Assembly: GCA_035621235.1 (NCBI GenBank)
Contig: CP141731.1
Location: 372,001 to 436,000 of the forward strand
From: Actinomycetaceae bacterium MB13-C1-2
GTDB lineage: Bacteria; Actinomycetota; Actinomycetes; Actinomycetales; Actinomycetaceae
Length of the DNA stretch: 64,000 nt
Direction of reading: 5' to 3'
Positions within the stretch are counted from its first letter, which is position 1, and every line of letters starts with the position of its first letter. Below the pieces are notes generated by a model that worked only from the letters and a program-made list of their open reading frames with translations, searched no databases and had not been told where the DNA came from. This document shows positions 30,407 through 38,926 of this stretch, piece after piece. The position numbers and the translations under genes are program-made.

Positions 30407-31054
30407 CTACTTCTCCTCGCCCACGTCTTCCACGGACACCGCCCGCGATGCGCGCTGAAGGCGACCGGTGAACTTCGTTTCGAAATCCTCGTCCCCCACC
30501 TTGTTGTCTGAAGCCCACATCAGCTCGCCCCCGACCAGACCGAACATACGAGACATATGGTCAACCTGTTCGACACCGGGAGCGAGGACAATCGCGTCAG
30601 AATCAAGACGGATTCGCGGCCCCATACCTACACCGGACCACAGAACCGCATAGCCACGGGAGTCGGCGGCAGTGACACGAAGCTCACGCGGGTCCTCTCC
30701 CCCAGCCAAGGTAGCCAAAGGAGACGGAACCGACCAGTAGAGCGTTTCCTCCCACAGGAGCTCCCCAGCGATTATGTGGTCCATGCCTTCGGCTGCGGTC
30801 CAGAGTGGATCAACCTCCTCGGCGACATGGCCCGCGTAGAACGAAACTTTCATCCGTAGCTGGTCACCGAGGACATCAGCCTCAATGTGCTGAAGAATCG
30901 GCGCATCGGGAGCCACGGGTTCGTCTCGAGGTTCCTCGCCGTCAAGAGGAGGAACCTCACCCTCACCAACGAGCGTGCCCCATCCTTGCCAAGTTCCCAC
31001 CAACCACGCTAGAGGGGCAAGCTGGAGGGGAAGGTTCTCAGGAATCTCAAACAT
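30407..31054 (-). CDS. Nitrobindin-like heme-binding beta-barrel protein (FABP-like family)
   Basis: The protein is 215 residues. The family motif G-x-W-x-G-x-G appears as WLVGTWQGWGT at about residues 18-28. The barrel continues to a C-terminal VGDEDFETKFTGRLQRA, as in the mycobacterial Rv2717c type. Nitrobindins carry a surface-exposed ferric heme coordinated by a C-terminal His and handle nitric oxide or peroxynitrite. I do not see a convincing C-terminal His ligand here, so heme binding is uncertain. Confidence 0.85.
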   Translation of the reverse strand: MFEIPENLPLQLAPLAWLVGTWQGWGTLVGEGEVPPLDGEEPRDEPVAPDAPILQHIEADVLGDQLRMKVSFYAGHVAEEVDPLWTAAEGMDHIIAGELLWEETLYWSVPSPLATLAGGEDPRELRVTAADSRGYAVLWSGVGMGPRIRLDSDAIVLAPGVEQVDHMSRMFGLVGGELMWASDNKVGDEDFETKFTGRLQRASRAVSVEDVGEEK

Positions 31055-31117
31055 GCGTCCAGCCTACTTTGCAATCTCGATGTGGTCACCGATGAGCTAC
31101 GCGCATAAGTTAGAGAT

Positions 31118-32266
31118 ATGGAATTTCTCAGTGATGAACTACTTGACCAGATCCATTCACGGGCCGCTCAGTACGACGCCGAGAACAGGTTTCCCCAAGT
31201 TGACTATGAAGCACTACGGGAGGTGGGCTACTACTCTGCATTCGTTCCCAAAGAATACGGTGGCGCAGGGCTAAGTCTGACGGAGATAGCAGCCGAGCAA
31301 ACTCGACTAGCAAAGGCAGCTCCCGGTACTGCATTGGGAATCAACATGCACCAGATCATCGTCGGCCTGGGAAAATACCTGGTGAAGAACGGCAATCCGA
31401 GAGGCGAGCAAATTCTTCGCGATGCGGTTGAGGGTCACCTGTTTGGCTTCGGGATTTCTGAGCCGGGGAATGATTTAGTCTTGTTCGGATCGATCACCGA
31501 AGCACGTCCCCAGGAGGATGGGGCCTACTCATTTCACGGCACAAAGGTGTTTACCTCCCTCGCTCCGGCATGGACACGCTTGCTGACATTCGGAGCAGAC
31601 AACGCGGGCGCGGACGCACCGAAATCCGTGTTTGCCATTCTGGACCGGGAGACAGGCGGCTTTGACATTAAGGATGACTGGAATGTCATCGGGATGAGAG
31701 CAACCCAGTCGAACACAACCGTGCTGGACGGAGCAACGGCACCAGTGACCCGGGTTTTGGGTCGGATTAATCCAGGTCCTTCGACGGATCCGATTGTTCT
31801 AGGTATCTTCACCCATTTCGAGGTGTTGTTAGGTGCCACCTACGCGGGTATCGGTGAGCGAGCGATTGAAGTCGCAGCCGAGCACGTCAAGAAACGCAGG
31901 TCGGTCATGAACCAGGATGTCTACTCGAATGATCCTTCAATCCGTTGGCGTTTGGCCGAGGCTGCCTTGATTATGAACCCGATAGGACCGCAAATCCGAG
32001 AACTCGCGGCGTTGGTGGAGTCGGATGAGGAACCCTCTATTGCTTGGCTACCTCGCTTCTCTGCGGTAAAGAACGCGGCGTCGGAAGCTTCTCTTCGTGC
32101 GGTCGAGCAGTGCATCAGGGCGTGCGGCGGTTCTTCCTACTATGAGAAGAACGAGCTTTCTCGCCTGTATCGCGATGTATTGGCGGGACTGTTCCAGCCC
32201 TCGGACCAGGAATCGTTGCACAGCGCGTGGGCAAACGCGATTCTCGGGCCGGTGACAAGCAAGTAG
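31118..32266 (+). CDS. Acyl-CoA dehydrogenase family protein
   Basis: A 382-residue flavoprotein of the acyl-CoA dehydrogenase fold: N-terminal helical domain (VPKEYGGAGLSLTEIA), middle beta-domain (FGISEPGNDLVLFGSITEA, KVFTSLAPAWTRLLTFGA), C-terminal helical bundle (RAVEQCIRACGGSSYYEKNELSRLYRDVLAG). The catalytic Glu expected in classic enzymes is not obvious, and the pattern resembles the more divergent dehydrogenase/hydroxylase members of the family. It stands alone, divergent from the nitrobindin gene, and the substrate cannot be told from the sequence. Confidence 0.85.
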   Translation: MEFLSDELLDQIHSRAAQYDAENRFPQVDYEALREVGYYSAFVPKEYGGAGLSLTEIAAEQTRLAKAAPGTALGINMHQIIVGLGKYLVKNGNPRGEQILRDAVEGHLFGFGISEPGNDLVLFGSITEARPQEDGAYSFHGTKVFTSLAPAWTRLLTFGADNAGADAPKSVFAILDRETGGFDIKDDWNVIGMRATQSNTTVLDGATAPVTRVLGRINPGPSTDPIVLGIFTHFEVLLGATYAGIGERAIEVAAEHVKKRRSVMNQDVYSNDPSIRWRLAEAALIMNPIGPQIRELAALVESDEEPSIAWLPRFSAVKNAASEASLRAVEQCIRACGGSSYYEKNELSRLYRDVLAGLFQPSDQESLHSAWANAILGPVTSK

Positions 32267-32405
32267 TCGGTGGCGAAGCCGATCCTCAGAGGTTCGCGGG
32301 CCACACCGGCAGATACTCACGCACCGGAGGCGGCCTCACGCGAGTCCCACCGCACATATCCACCAGTATGGCCAACCCCAAAGCGCGATCGCATGATGGA
32401 TCAAG

Positions 32406-33149
32406 TCAGTCGTTGCGAGAGAAGAACTGCCGTAATCCCTCGCTGGAAGGGAACTCGATCTCCCAATCATCATCGAGGGTGGGGAAATGCCTGCGCGACG
32501 GACGCTGCTGGGTAACTTCGCGGTGAATCTGCTCCATCTGTACGTCTAACCTGCCAGCAGTCAGCGCGGCTTCGTGCAGACCAGTGCGTAGCGCCTCGGG
32601 TATCTCAGAGTCGAACTTGTAGTAGATCTTGTGTTCAAGACTGGCCCAGAAATCCATTGCGATGGTACGTATCTGAACCTCCACCGGTACATCCACAGGG
32701 CCCGAGGAGAGGAACACCGGAACTTCAATCAAGAGGTGCAGGCTTCGGTAGCCGTTTGGTTTCGGGTTCTGGATGTAGTCCTTGGTCTCAATGACAGTGA
32801 CGTCTTGTTGCCCAGTAAGCGCCTCCGCGATCTTGTAGGCGTCCTCAATAAAGCTGCACACCACCCGCACGCCCGCGATGTCGCGTACCATATCGCGGAT
32901 TTCGCGTATTGTTCTTGCTCCGCCCCGTCGCTGAACCTTATCGACAATGCTGTCTACTGACTTCAGACGCGAAGTTACGTGCTCAATGGGACTGTATTCG
33001 TGCATGTGCTCAAACTCGGACTGAAGGATGTTGATCTTGGTCATTACCTCGTCAATGGCGAACTCATAGTTCAGGAGGAACCCTGTGATTCCGTCACGCA
33101 GACGCCGCATCACTTCAACTTGATCGCCCTCGGGTAGTTCCACACTCAT
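32406..33149 (-). CDS. Small alarmone synthetase, GTP pyrophosphokinase (RelQ-like)
   Basis: The protein is 247 residues and consists of a RelA/SpoT synthetase domain without the HD hydrolase, TGS or ACT domains. Motifs are DIAGVRVVCSF, the substrate loop NPKPNGYRSLHL and EVQIRTIAMDFWASLEHKIYYK. It should make (p)ppGpp, and possibly other pyrophosphorylated nucleotides, independently of the ribosome. It acts beside a presumably separate bifunctional Rel elsewhere. No toxin-like partner is adjacent. Confidence 0.92.
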   Translation of the reverse strand: MSVELPEGDQVEVMRRLRDGITGFLLNYEFAIDEVMTKINILQSEFEHMHEYSPIEHVTSRLKSVDSIVDKVQRRGGARTIREIRDMVRDIAGVRVVCSFIEDAYKIAEALTGQQDVTVIETKDYIQNPKPNGYRSLHLLIEVPVFLSSGPVDVPVEVQIRTIAMDFWASLEHKIYYKFDSEIPEALRTGLHEAALTAGRLDVQMEQIHREVTQQRPSRRHFPTLDDDWEIEFPSSEGLRQFFSRND

Positions 33150-33489
33150 CGGGTTGGTACTCCTTCATCTGTTACCGCGCCTCACGCTACCCGACAATCC
33201 TGAAGGGTCGCTGGAAGATTCTTTCTCTTATGCCGTTAGCCCGATAGTTCCATTCAGATAGCCACTTTAAAGATCGGTAGTGGCACCGCGCTTGCAGAAT
33301 AATCAGGTCGCTACCGTCGACCATGTAGACCAGCCAACTAGAGACCCGCGGCAATCTACCATTCGACGCTACGCCAACGCCGTGGCGGCACTGGTTTCAC
33401 ATCAAGTAGAGCTTGAGAACCTGCAACCTGTTGCCGACGGGATGACTTCGAACAGTCACCGATAGGAGGATTCCGTTTAGCGTTCAGCC
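33150..33489. other. Intergenic region with a doubtful 61-codon frame
   Basis: There are 340 bases between two minus-strand genes. The plus strand has an open frame from GTG 33280 to 33465 (61 codons, content Ala/Arg/Gln-rich). It lacks a ribosome site and any family resemblance, and ends just before an AGGAGG (33464-33469) that is not followed by a start codon. It could be a decayed gene. I see no repeat or strong hairpin here. Confidence 0.4.
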
Positions 33490-35631
33490 CTAGTCCGCGT
33501 CGTGGCTTTCCCGTACCGTACTCACCGCAGACAAAGCAATGTCGCGCATTTTCGTATCAGGTAGGTACGCCTGCAAGATGGCTATGCCAATTCGGGGAAG
33601 ATCCCCTTCGTCACGGTAGAGCAAATACAACTCCTCATCGCGCGGATTGAATTTTTGCTTGAAACGATGCAGAGACTTGAAGCCATAGAGCGGTTCAGCA
33701 AGCGAGCTCAACTGGTCAAGAACCCTGTATATCGCTTCGTCGTCCTGCTCGCTACCACGAACTAGGGGTGCACCAGAAAGCGACAGAAAATCATAGCCAG
33801 CCTCAGAAAAGTGCTTCGCTGATGATGCTATGAGGAACTCCATTACCGGTGGAAAACCCTCATCGCGCCTGCGCATAAGGTCAAGAGTCCAACCAGCTAT
33901 ACGACCGGGCTCTGTGGTGCTGTACACGGGGAGCCACGAGGTTACACCGTGCAAATTGCCTTCTTGATCAAGGGCAACGCCGACGAGGACCTCCGGATCG
34001 AGCGCTTCGTCAACCGTACCGAGGGTAAAACCCATTTCCGGCAAACCCTTGTCACCCGTCCACTGCTCCGAAATCATCCTCACCTGCGCTAACAGGCTCC
34101 AGGGAGCTTCGTTCAGATGAAGCATGCGGAACTCGATACCCTCGCGCCCCGCCCGGTTGATTGCGGTTCTCACGTGGTTCCACGCCTTACCAGTGAACGC
34201 GAGCCCCGGAAGATCAACGATAGTGTCCTCGGCTACCACGATCGAGCGCCAACCCTCAGGTTTCGCTTGATCAGTAGCAGCGCCTGCCGAGAACACGCAC
34301 GGCACAAAGCCCGCCTCTTCAGCCTTTGTCACGAACTCACTGAGAGCATTTGCGTGGCGGCCAGCGGAGACAACGGCATCGCCAAGTTGAATGGCAACCC
34401 CCGAGTGCACCTGATAGGCGAGCGCGCCGTCCTCAACCTCAATGCGGAGGTTGTCGGGCCAGCTAGTCATCCATGAAATGGTCCCCCCACCCAGGCCGTG
34501 TAGTTGGTCGACCATGTCAGCGCGAGAGATCTCTTTGGCTTGCAACTGTCGCTTTGCTTTGCGTAGCGGCACTCGGAATGCGTCACGTCCGGCAATCAGA
34601 AACACCATGAGCGCAAGCCAGAAGAATGCGGGTGCAACGAACTGTCCCAAGATATCTTGGGGTTGGTCAATGTACCCGTCATCGATGAGAGCCGGAATCG
34701 ATAGGAATGACAGCGCCGCTGTGAGCACGTTGTAGGCACCAAGGACCAACGCGACAATCCATGCGAAACGGTGCCCGCGGCGGATCCCATTGGCGATGAG
34801 GGCAATCACTACCAGATCGAGGAGAACATCCCAGAAACTGCTACTTGCACTGTGCTGTCCCAGGGGCCCGTCATACGGCACGATCATCGCGATAACCTGG
34901 ATAACGCCGATAATGATCAGCCCCCACAGGGCAATAAGGCGTCGTTCACGATGACTCGGACGGCTCATTTTGTGCCTTAGAGAAGGAATCACGCCCGTAG
35001 CAATCAGTGCTACTACAAGCGCAACAGCATGTTCAAGGTCATATAGGTTTCCAAGATAGAGCAACGAAACCCCGACCCAGACCACCACAGCGGCACGGGC
35101 GCGCAATCGCCACGGCGACGGCAGAGTGGCAATTGCGAAGACCAGCGCAGCAAACGCGGCACACGAGGGTCCAACGTCGTAGGTTTGCGAGAGCATTTCT
35201 GCCCAATGCCACCCCGTGCGGGCGACGATAGCAACAATTGCTGCTGAGCCGAGAACGCCAACGAGATGTCCACTGAGTGCAATCGCTACGGTGCGCCAGG
35301 TACCAAAGCTCCGCTCGGCCCATCCGAAACCAACTACTACTAGGACCAACACAGACAGGTATGCAAGCGGCGGTGAGGCGACGAAGGGCGACGTGAACAC
35401 GGTCCACCATCTGCCCTGTTCGAACGCCGGAAGGCCAGTCGCAACAAATTCATACCAGGGCTTCTCTGATGCCGGAGTGAACATGCTCCCGGTGAACGCC
35501 CCGATAACGAGAAAGACGAGCGTGAAGAGCGCAGTAAAGGGCACCGTGCGAAGAAAGGCTATCGTTCGGTCTAGTCGGACAGTTGCCATAGGCTTGCTTA
35601 CCTCGGAGTTCGACTGCTGATCTACATCCAC
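33490..35631 (-). CDS. Rhomboid-like membrane domain fused to a phosphatidylglycerol lysyltransferase-like (MprF C-terminal, DUF2156) domain
   Basis: The protein is 713 residues with a GTG start following GAGGAG; an internal ATG at 35589 is also possible. The N-terminal ~350 residues contain about ten hydrophobic segments. The first six resemble a rhomboid fold: AERSFGTWRTVAIALSGHLV, a G154-P-S156 motif in one TM and H201 in a later TM, matching the positions of a rhomboid Ser-His dyad. The C-terminal ~350 residues resemble the MprF aminoacyl-transferase domain (KAKRQLQAKEISRADMV; GRIAGWTLDLMRRR; LSGAPLVRG; LHRFKQKFNP). It probably adds an amino acid from aminoacyl-tRNA to phosphatidylglycerol, giving peptide resistance. 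Confidence 0.85.
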   Translation of the reverse strand: MDVDQQSNSEVSKPMATVRLDRTIAFLRTVPFTALFTLVFLVIGAFTGSMFTPASEKPWYEFVATGLPAFEQGRWWTVFTSPFVASPPLAYLSVLVLVVVGFGWAERSFGTWRTVAIALSGHLVGVLGSAAIVAIVARTGWHWAEMLSQTYDVGPSCAAFAALVFAIATLPSPWRLRARAAVVVWVGVSLLYLGNLYDLEHAVALVVALIATGVIPSLRHKMSRPSHRERRLIALWGLIIIGVIQVIAMIVPYDGPLGQHSASSSFWDVLLDLVVIALIANGIRRGHRFAWIVALVLGAYNVLTAALSFLSIPALIDDGYIDQPQDILGQFVAPAFFWLALMVFLIAGRDAFRVPLRKAKRQLQAKEISRADMVDQLHGLGGGTISWMTSWPDNLRIEVEDGALAYQVHSGVAIQLGDAVVSAGRHANALSEFVTKAEEAGFVPCVFSAGAATDQAKPEGWRSIVVAEDTIVDLPGLAFTGKAWNHVRTAINRAGREGIEFRMLHLNEAPWSLLAQVRMISEQWTGDKGLPEMGFTLGTVDEALDPEVLVGVALDQEGNLHGVTSWLPVYSTTEPGRIAGWTLDLMRRRDEGFPPVMEFLIASSAKHFSEAGYDFLSLSGAPLVRGSEQDDEAIYRVLDQLSSLAEPLYGFKSLHRFKQKFNPRDEELYLLYRDEGDLPRIGIAILQAYLPDTKMRDIALSAVSTVRESHDAD

Positions 35632-35665
35632 GCTCCTCAGTTTATGTCTTCACAGAACAGGTAAA

Positions 35666-35788
35666 CGAGACAACCCCGCGCTCGTCTTCGTGGGGTAGAC
35701 TTGTCTCGACGCCGGGTCGTTGCCCCGGGCTCCAACTTCAGCCGCCACGAGCGGCATTAGCGCCGACAGGCGCAGTGGCCCGGCGTTC
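35666..35788. ncRNA. Candidate structured RNA or leader element
   Basis: Two adjoining folds lie between divergent genes. First, CGAGACAA (35666-35673) pairs with TTGTCTCG (35701-35708) and encloses CCCCGCG (35674-35680) / CGTGGGG (35689-35695). Second, GACGCCGGG (35708-35716) pairs with CCCGGCGTT (35779-35787) and closes a junction with at least two hairpins: GCCGC/GCGGC (35741-35745 with 35751-35755) and GCGCC/GGCGC (35760-35764 with 35769-35773, loop GACA). On the minus strand it would be a leader ending ~35 bases before the lysyltransferase-like gene; on the plus strand it lies ~155 bases before the lipoprotein gene. I cannot match it to a known riboswitch class. Confidence 0.5.
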
Positions 35789-35943
35789 AAATTTCCCCTC
35801 TTACACAGCTACCAATTACGTTTGTCAGTTGCGGATTGCGAACCCATCCCAACTCAGGGATCTATCCATTTACTCCCTGCGGCCACAGTGAGATGCTAGG
35901 GCTGCATGACCCAGCCGGACACAACCCAGTAACGGAGACTCCG

Positions 35944-36402
35944 ATGAACAAACGGTTTGCCGCATTCGCCATGGCACTCGGTTTTGCCTCAACCCTCGCC
36001 ATTGCGGGATGTAGTTCTGACTCTCCGAGTTCAACATCTGGGGTTCACCCCTCAGCCAAGATCACGTTGGACTCCTTGGCAGGAGAATGGATACTCACTG
36101 GGGTTTCTGGCCCAGATGGTGTGCTTGAGGGGATACCGGAGGGGCAACTAACTGTCCAAGACAACGGCGAGTTCCATTTCTCTGCAGAGTGCAACCAAAA
36201 GGGTGGAACGATACGTGTTCAGGACGAAATGTTAACCACTAATGAAGTCTTCACCACCCAGATGCTCTGCGAGGGAATCGTCGGCGAGGTCGACGACATC
36301 GCGGGAACAGTCTTGGGCAACGTTTCCTCTTCCACCCTGACAGAATCTGGAACGCTAACTTTGGTTGGCCCCAACGGCGAGTCGCTGGAGTTCACCCGCT
36401 GA
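35944..36402 (+). CDS. META-domain-type (HslJ-like) lipoprotein
   Basis: The protein is 152 residues from ATG 35944; the frame is open from 35836, but the signal peptide begins at this ATG. The N-terminus MNKRFAAF...LAIAGC ends in a lipobox with C23, so it should be lipid-anchored outside the membrane. The mature part has DSLAGEWILTGVSGPDG, then GEFHFSAECNQKGGTIRV, like the repeated W-x-L and C-N-x-x-G-G motifs of META/HslJ domains. The role is unknown; relatives are linked to envelope stress. Confidence 0.8.
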   Translation: MNKRFAAFAMALGFASTLAIAGCSSDSPSSTSGVHPSAKITLDSLAGEWILTGVSGPDGVLEGIPEGQLTVQDNGEFHFSAECNQKGGTIRVQDEMLTTNEVFTTQMLCEGIVGEVDDIAGTVLGNVSSSTLTESGTLTLVGPNGESLEFTR

Positions 36403-36709
36403 CAGCGAGTGTCGAAGCATCCCCAGACAGACTAAGCTCCATCAATCCACTGATCCTCCATTAGGTCACTTGGAAGTTACCCAGGCCCGACGATAGTCAT
36501 ATCGCGCAGACTAACTCAGTGCAGCAACCTCTCCCCAGGGCATGGAAGAACTGCGTGCATTGCTGTCATGCTATCCAGGCTCCCTTTCGAAGCACAGAGC
36601 CGACGAACACCCCGATCAAGAATCTCTGAGCGCGGCGGCAACTTAGGCCCGCACTTGTCGAGGCAGTGAGCAACCTCCATACCTACACATGTGGAAAAGC
36701 GGACCCTAT
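36403..36709. other. Gene-free stretch before the GntR module
   Basis: About 300 bases contain no supported gene, repeat or strong hairpin. A minus-strand frame (36516-36743) has no recognisable content and runs across the operator, so it is not called. The lipoprotein terminator is not evident. Confidence 0.5.
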
Positions 36710-36731
36710 TTGCGTTCTCGACTACGTCGGT

Positions 36732-36765
36732 TATATGGTTCATTAGTCAAGTAATGAACCATATA
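36732..36765 (+). promoter_or_regulatory. Perfect palindromic operator overlapping the GntR-ABC promoter
   Basis: TATATGGTTCATTA (36732-36745) is followed by a six-base spacer and its exact inverse TAATGAACCATATA (36752-36765). TTGCGT at 36710-36715 and TATATG at 36732-36737, 16 bases apart, make a plausible -35/-10 pair, so the left arm covers the -10 box. The site ends 15 bases before the gntR start at 36781. It fits autorepression by the GntR protein, which is inference. Confidence 0.8.
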
Positions 36766-36780
36766 GGTTGGGAATGCCCG

Positions 36781-37323
36781 ATGGACTCAGATCGTCCCCT
36801 CTTCGTACAGATCGCGGAAGCGATCGAGAACCAAATTGTCAGCGGCGCACTTCTTGAGGAGAGTATGGCTCCCTCGACCAACGCACTCGCTACCTTTTAC
36901 CGAATCAATCCAGCGACGGCCGCCAAAGGGATGCGCCTTCTGCAGGATCAAGGAATCGTAGAACGCAGACGTGGACTCGGGATGTTCGTTACCAAAGGTG
37001 CTCGGAAGAAGTTGCTTGCGAAACGTCGCACCTCGATTAATGAGGAGTACGTCAAGCCATTGGTTATGGAAGCACGCGTCATCGGGCTGCACACAGATGA
37101 GCTGATCGAGATGGTCGAAGCCGAAGCAAGTTCATTATCCACGGACGCCGGATCGGGCAAAACAGATGCCGACCGACTCCCTACAAGTGTCGGCATGCTC
37201 CCAAAGGTGGAGGCATCAACTAAGCATGGCCCGGCGGTAATCCCCGGATCCAGCCACCGGCCGACCGAGGACACTGGTACTCCGGAAATTACGCAACGAT
37301 CCGGCTCGGAAGAAGCCCGATGA
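36781..37323 (+). CDS. GntR family transcriptional regulator (YtrA-like)
   Basis: The protein is 180 residues from ATG 36781; an earlier ATG at 36691 would place the palindrome inside the gene and add non-family sequence. The winged-helix domain covers about residues 5-75 (RPLFVQIAEAIENQIVSG ... MAPSTNALATFYRINPATAAKGMRLLQDQGIVERRRGLGMFV, cited by position 30-73). The short effector region and the adjoining ABC genes are typical of the YtrA subfamily. The C-terminal ~60 residues are extended and low-complexity. It likely binds the palindrome just upstream and controls the transporter. Confidence 0.9.
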   Translation: MDSDRPLFVQIAEAIENQIVSGALLEESMAPSTNALATFYRINPATAAKGMRLLQDQGIVERRRGLGMFVTKGARKKLLAKRRTSINEEYVKPLVMEARVIGLHTDELIEMVEAEASSLSTDAGSGKTDADRLPTSVGMLPKVEASTKHGPAVIPGSSHRPTEDTGTPEITQRSGSEEAR

Positions 37324-38234
37324 GTCTCACTTCCACCGAGACAGCGATTCCCCTTGTTCGCGTCAATGACGTCACTAAACGGTACGGGAACACCATTGCC
37401 CTCGACCGAGTGTCCACGACCCTAGAACCAGGCACCGTGTATGGGCTACTTGGGCGCAACGGGGCAGGCAAAACAACGCTGATGTCGATCCTTCACGCGC
37501 AGAGCTTTCCGACTTCCGGCTCAGTGCGCATCGGGGGACAGAATCCCGCCGGAAGCCCCCGGGCGCTTGAGCAGATCTGCTTTATCCGAGAGAACCAGCG
37601 CTACCCTGACCAAGCGACCTGTCCATCAGTCTTGAAGACTGCCAGCTGGTTTTATCCGAACTGGAACCAGACAGCCGCCGATGAACTAGCAAATCTGTTT
37701 GAGCTACCCAGAAAAACTGCAACGAAAAAGCTCTCCCGCGGTCAAGCCTCCGCGCTAGCGGCGACCGTTGGCCTCGCATCGCGCGCCCAGATAACTTTAT
37801 TTGACGAACCCTATTTAGGTCTGGATGCCGTGGCCCGAGACAGGTTCTACAGATACCTGACGCAAGAGATCGATCTGTTCCCGAGAACTGTCCTTATTTC
37901 CTCCCACCTCATTGACGAGATTGGGGGCCTCATTGACCACGTCTTATTGTTGGATCACGGAAAACTCGTCCTCGATCAATCGGCTGAAGAACTGCTGGAG
38001 CGGTCGCATTCAATCGTTGGGCCGACAGCACTGGTGGAGGATTTCTGCTCTGGATTTGAGGTGCTAAACAGTGAGCCTCTTGGCGGAATTAGTCGCTACG
38101 ACGTCCTCGGATACATAGGCGAGTCCCAGCGAGAGGAAGCAATGCGACAGGGGCTGGACATTTCACCACTGCCCCTACAGTCGCTCTCGACCGCAATCGC
38201 CTTGCACTCTGCAGCCCGAGCCGAGAAGGACTAA
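37320..38234 (+). CDS. ABC transporter ATP-binding protein
   Basis: The protein is 304 residues; its start overlaps the gntR stop by four bases (ATGA). It has Walker A GRNGAGKTT near residue 47, the signature LSRGQ, and Walker B ITLFDEP. A typical H-loop occurs in LISSHLIDE. The ~80-residue C-terminal extension after the switch region (from DHGKLVLDQ onward) is as seen in BcrA/YtrB-type ATPases. The exporter may act on an antibiotic, cell-wall compound or lipid; the substrate is unknown. Confidence 0.94.
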   Translation: MSLTSTETAIPLVRVNDVTKRYGNTIALDRVSTTLEPGTVYGLLGRNGAGKTTLMSILHAQSFPTSGSVRIGGQNPAGSPRALEQICFIRENQRYPDQATCPSVLKTASWFYPNWNQTAADELANLFELPRKTATKKLSRGQASALAATVGLASRAQITLFDEPYLGLDAVARDRFYRYLTQEIDLFPRTVLISSHLIDEIGGLIDHVLLLDHGKLVLDQSAEELLERSHSIVGPTALVEDFCSGFEVLNSEPLGGISRYDVLGYIGESQREEAMRQGLDISPLPLQSLSTAIALHSAARAEKD

Positions 38235-38236
38235 TC

Positions 38237-38926
38237 GTGGAACGAATCCTAAGAGCAGTACGTATGCAGTACGCAAACGCCACGGCATACTTTTGGGTGC
38301 CGGCAATCATCGCGGTCTTCGCCTCGGGTATCGTCGTGCTGATAGCGTTGATTGTCCCCACGCAGGAAACCATATATTCGGGGGCGGCCAATGCTCCCAT
38401 CTGGTTCTTTGCAACCGCTGGCATCCAGTCGGTGTTGCTTACGTTCCCATTTGCCTTAGCCATGGGCGTGACCCGATGGGAGTACTCGGTGTCAACCTTC
38501 TTGGCAGCCGTGGGCGCGGCGGGTTCCCTCGCGCTGTTCGCCATAGCACTCGGATGGGCGGAGGATCTAACGGGTGGATGGTGGGTTGGAGCCTATACCT
38601 TCTATCTCCCCTGGTTCTGGAACCAGGGGCCGCTGGTGACTTGGATCCTGTTCACCTTCGTTTGCGTCGTGCTATTTCAGGTCGCCTACGTTTTCACAGT
38701 TGTCTACAAACGGTACGGAATGATGTCGATGGTCGCCCTAATACTCGCACTGATCCTCGCACTATTGGTGCCTATCTGGGCCATAACAGCGAATAGCTGG
38801 TGGCCTCAAACCCTGACCTTCTTCTCGGGGCTAACGCCCCTCGAGGTTGGTGGGACGTGCCTCGTAGCATCCATTGCAATCGGCGCATTGGGCTATCTAG
38901 CACTCCGTAAGTATGAATTCCGCTAG
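38237..38926 (+). CDS. ABC transporter permease-like membrane protein
   Basis: The protein is 229 residues with a GTG start, two bases after the ATPase gene. It has six hydrophobic segments (about residues 18-38, 55-72, 82-105, 120-150, 158-180 and 195-220), the size of a YtrC/BcrB-type permease. It forms the membrane part of the GntR-controlled transporter. The gene ends in TAG at the left edge of a MITE-like element (CTAG). Confidence 0.85.
   Translation: MERILRAVRMQYANATAYFWVPAIIAVFASGIVVLIALIVPTQETIYSGAANAPIWFFATAGIQSVLLTFPFALAMGVTRWEYSVSTFLAAVGAAGSLALFAIALGWAEDLTGGWWVGAYTFYLPWFWNQGPLVTWILFTFVCVVLFQVAYVFTVVYKRYGMMSMVALILALILALLVPIWAITANSWWPQTLTFFSGLTPLEVGGTCLVASIAIGALGYLALRKYEFR

Noticed and set aside
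33280-33465. 61-codon frame in the gap before the lysyltransferase-like gene
   Set aside because: There is no ribosome site and no recognisable family; it is listed only as part of the gap.
35666-35788. Cobalamin, guanidine-II (mini-ykkC), M-box, SAM or tRNA-like identity of the folded region
   Set aside because: The minus strand has GCCACTG but no GGGAAGG or B12 box. Only one of two hairpin loops (CACGA) partly resembles ACGR. There is no tRNA T-arm and no SAM or M-box core.
36516-36743. 75-codon minus-strand frame before gntR
   Set aside because: It crosses the palindromic operator and promoter and has no family features.
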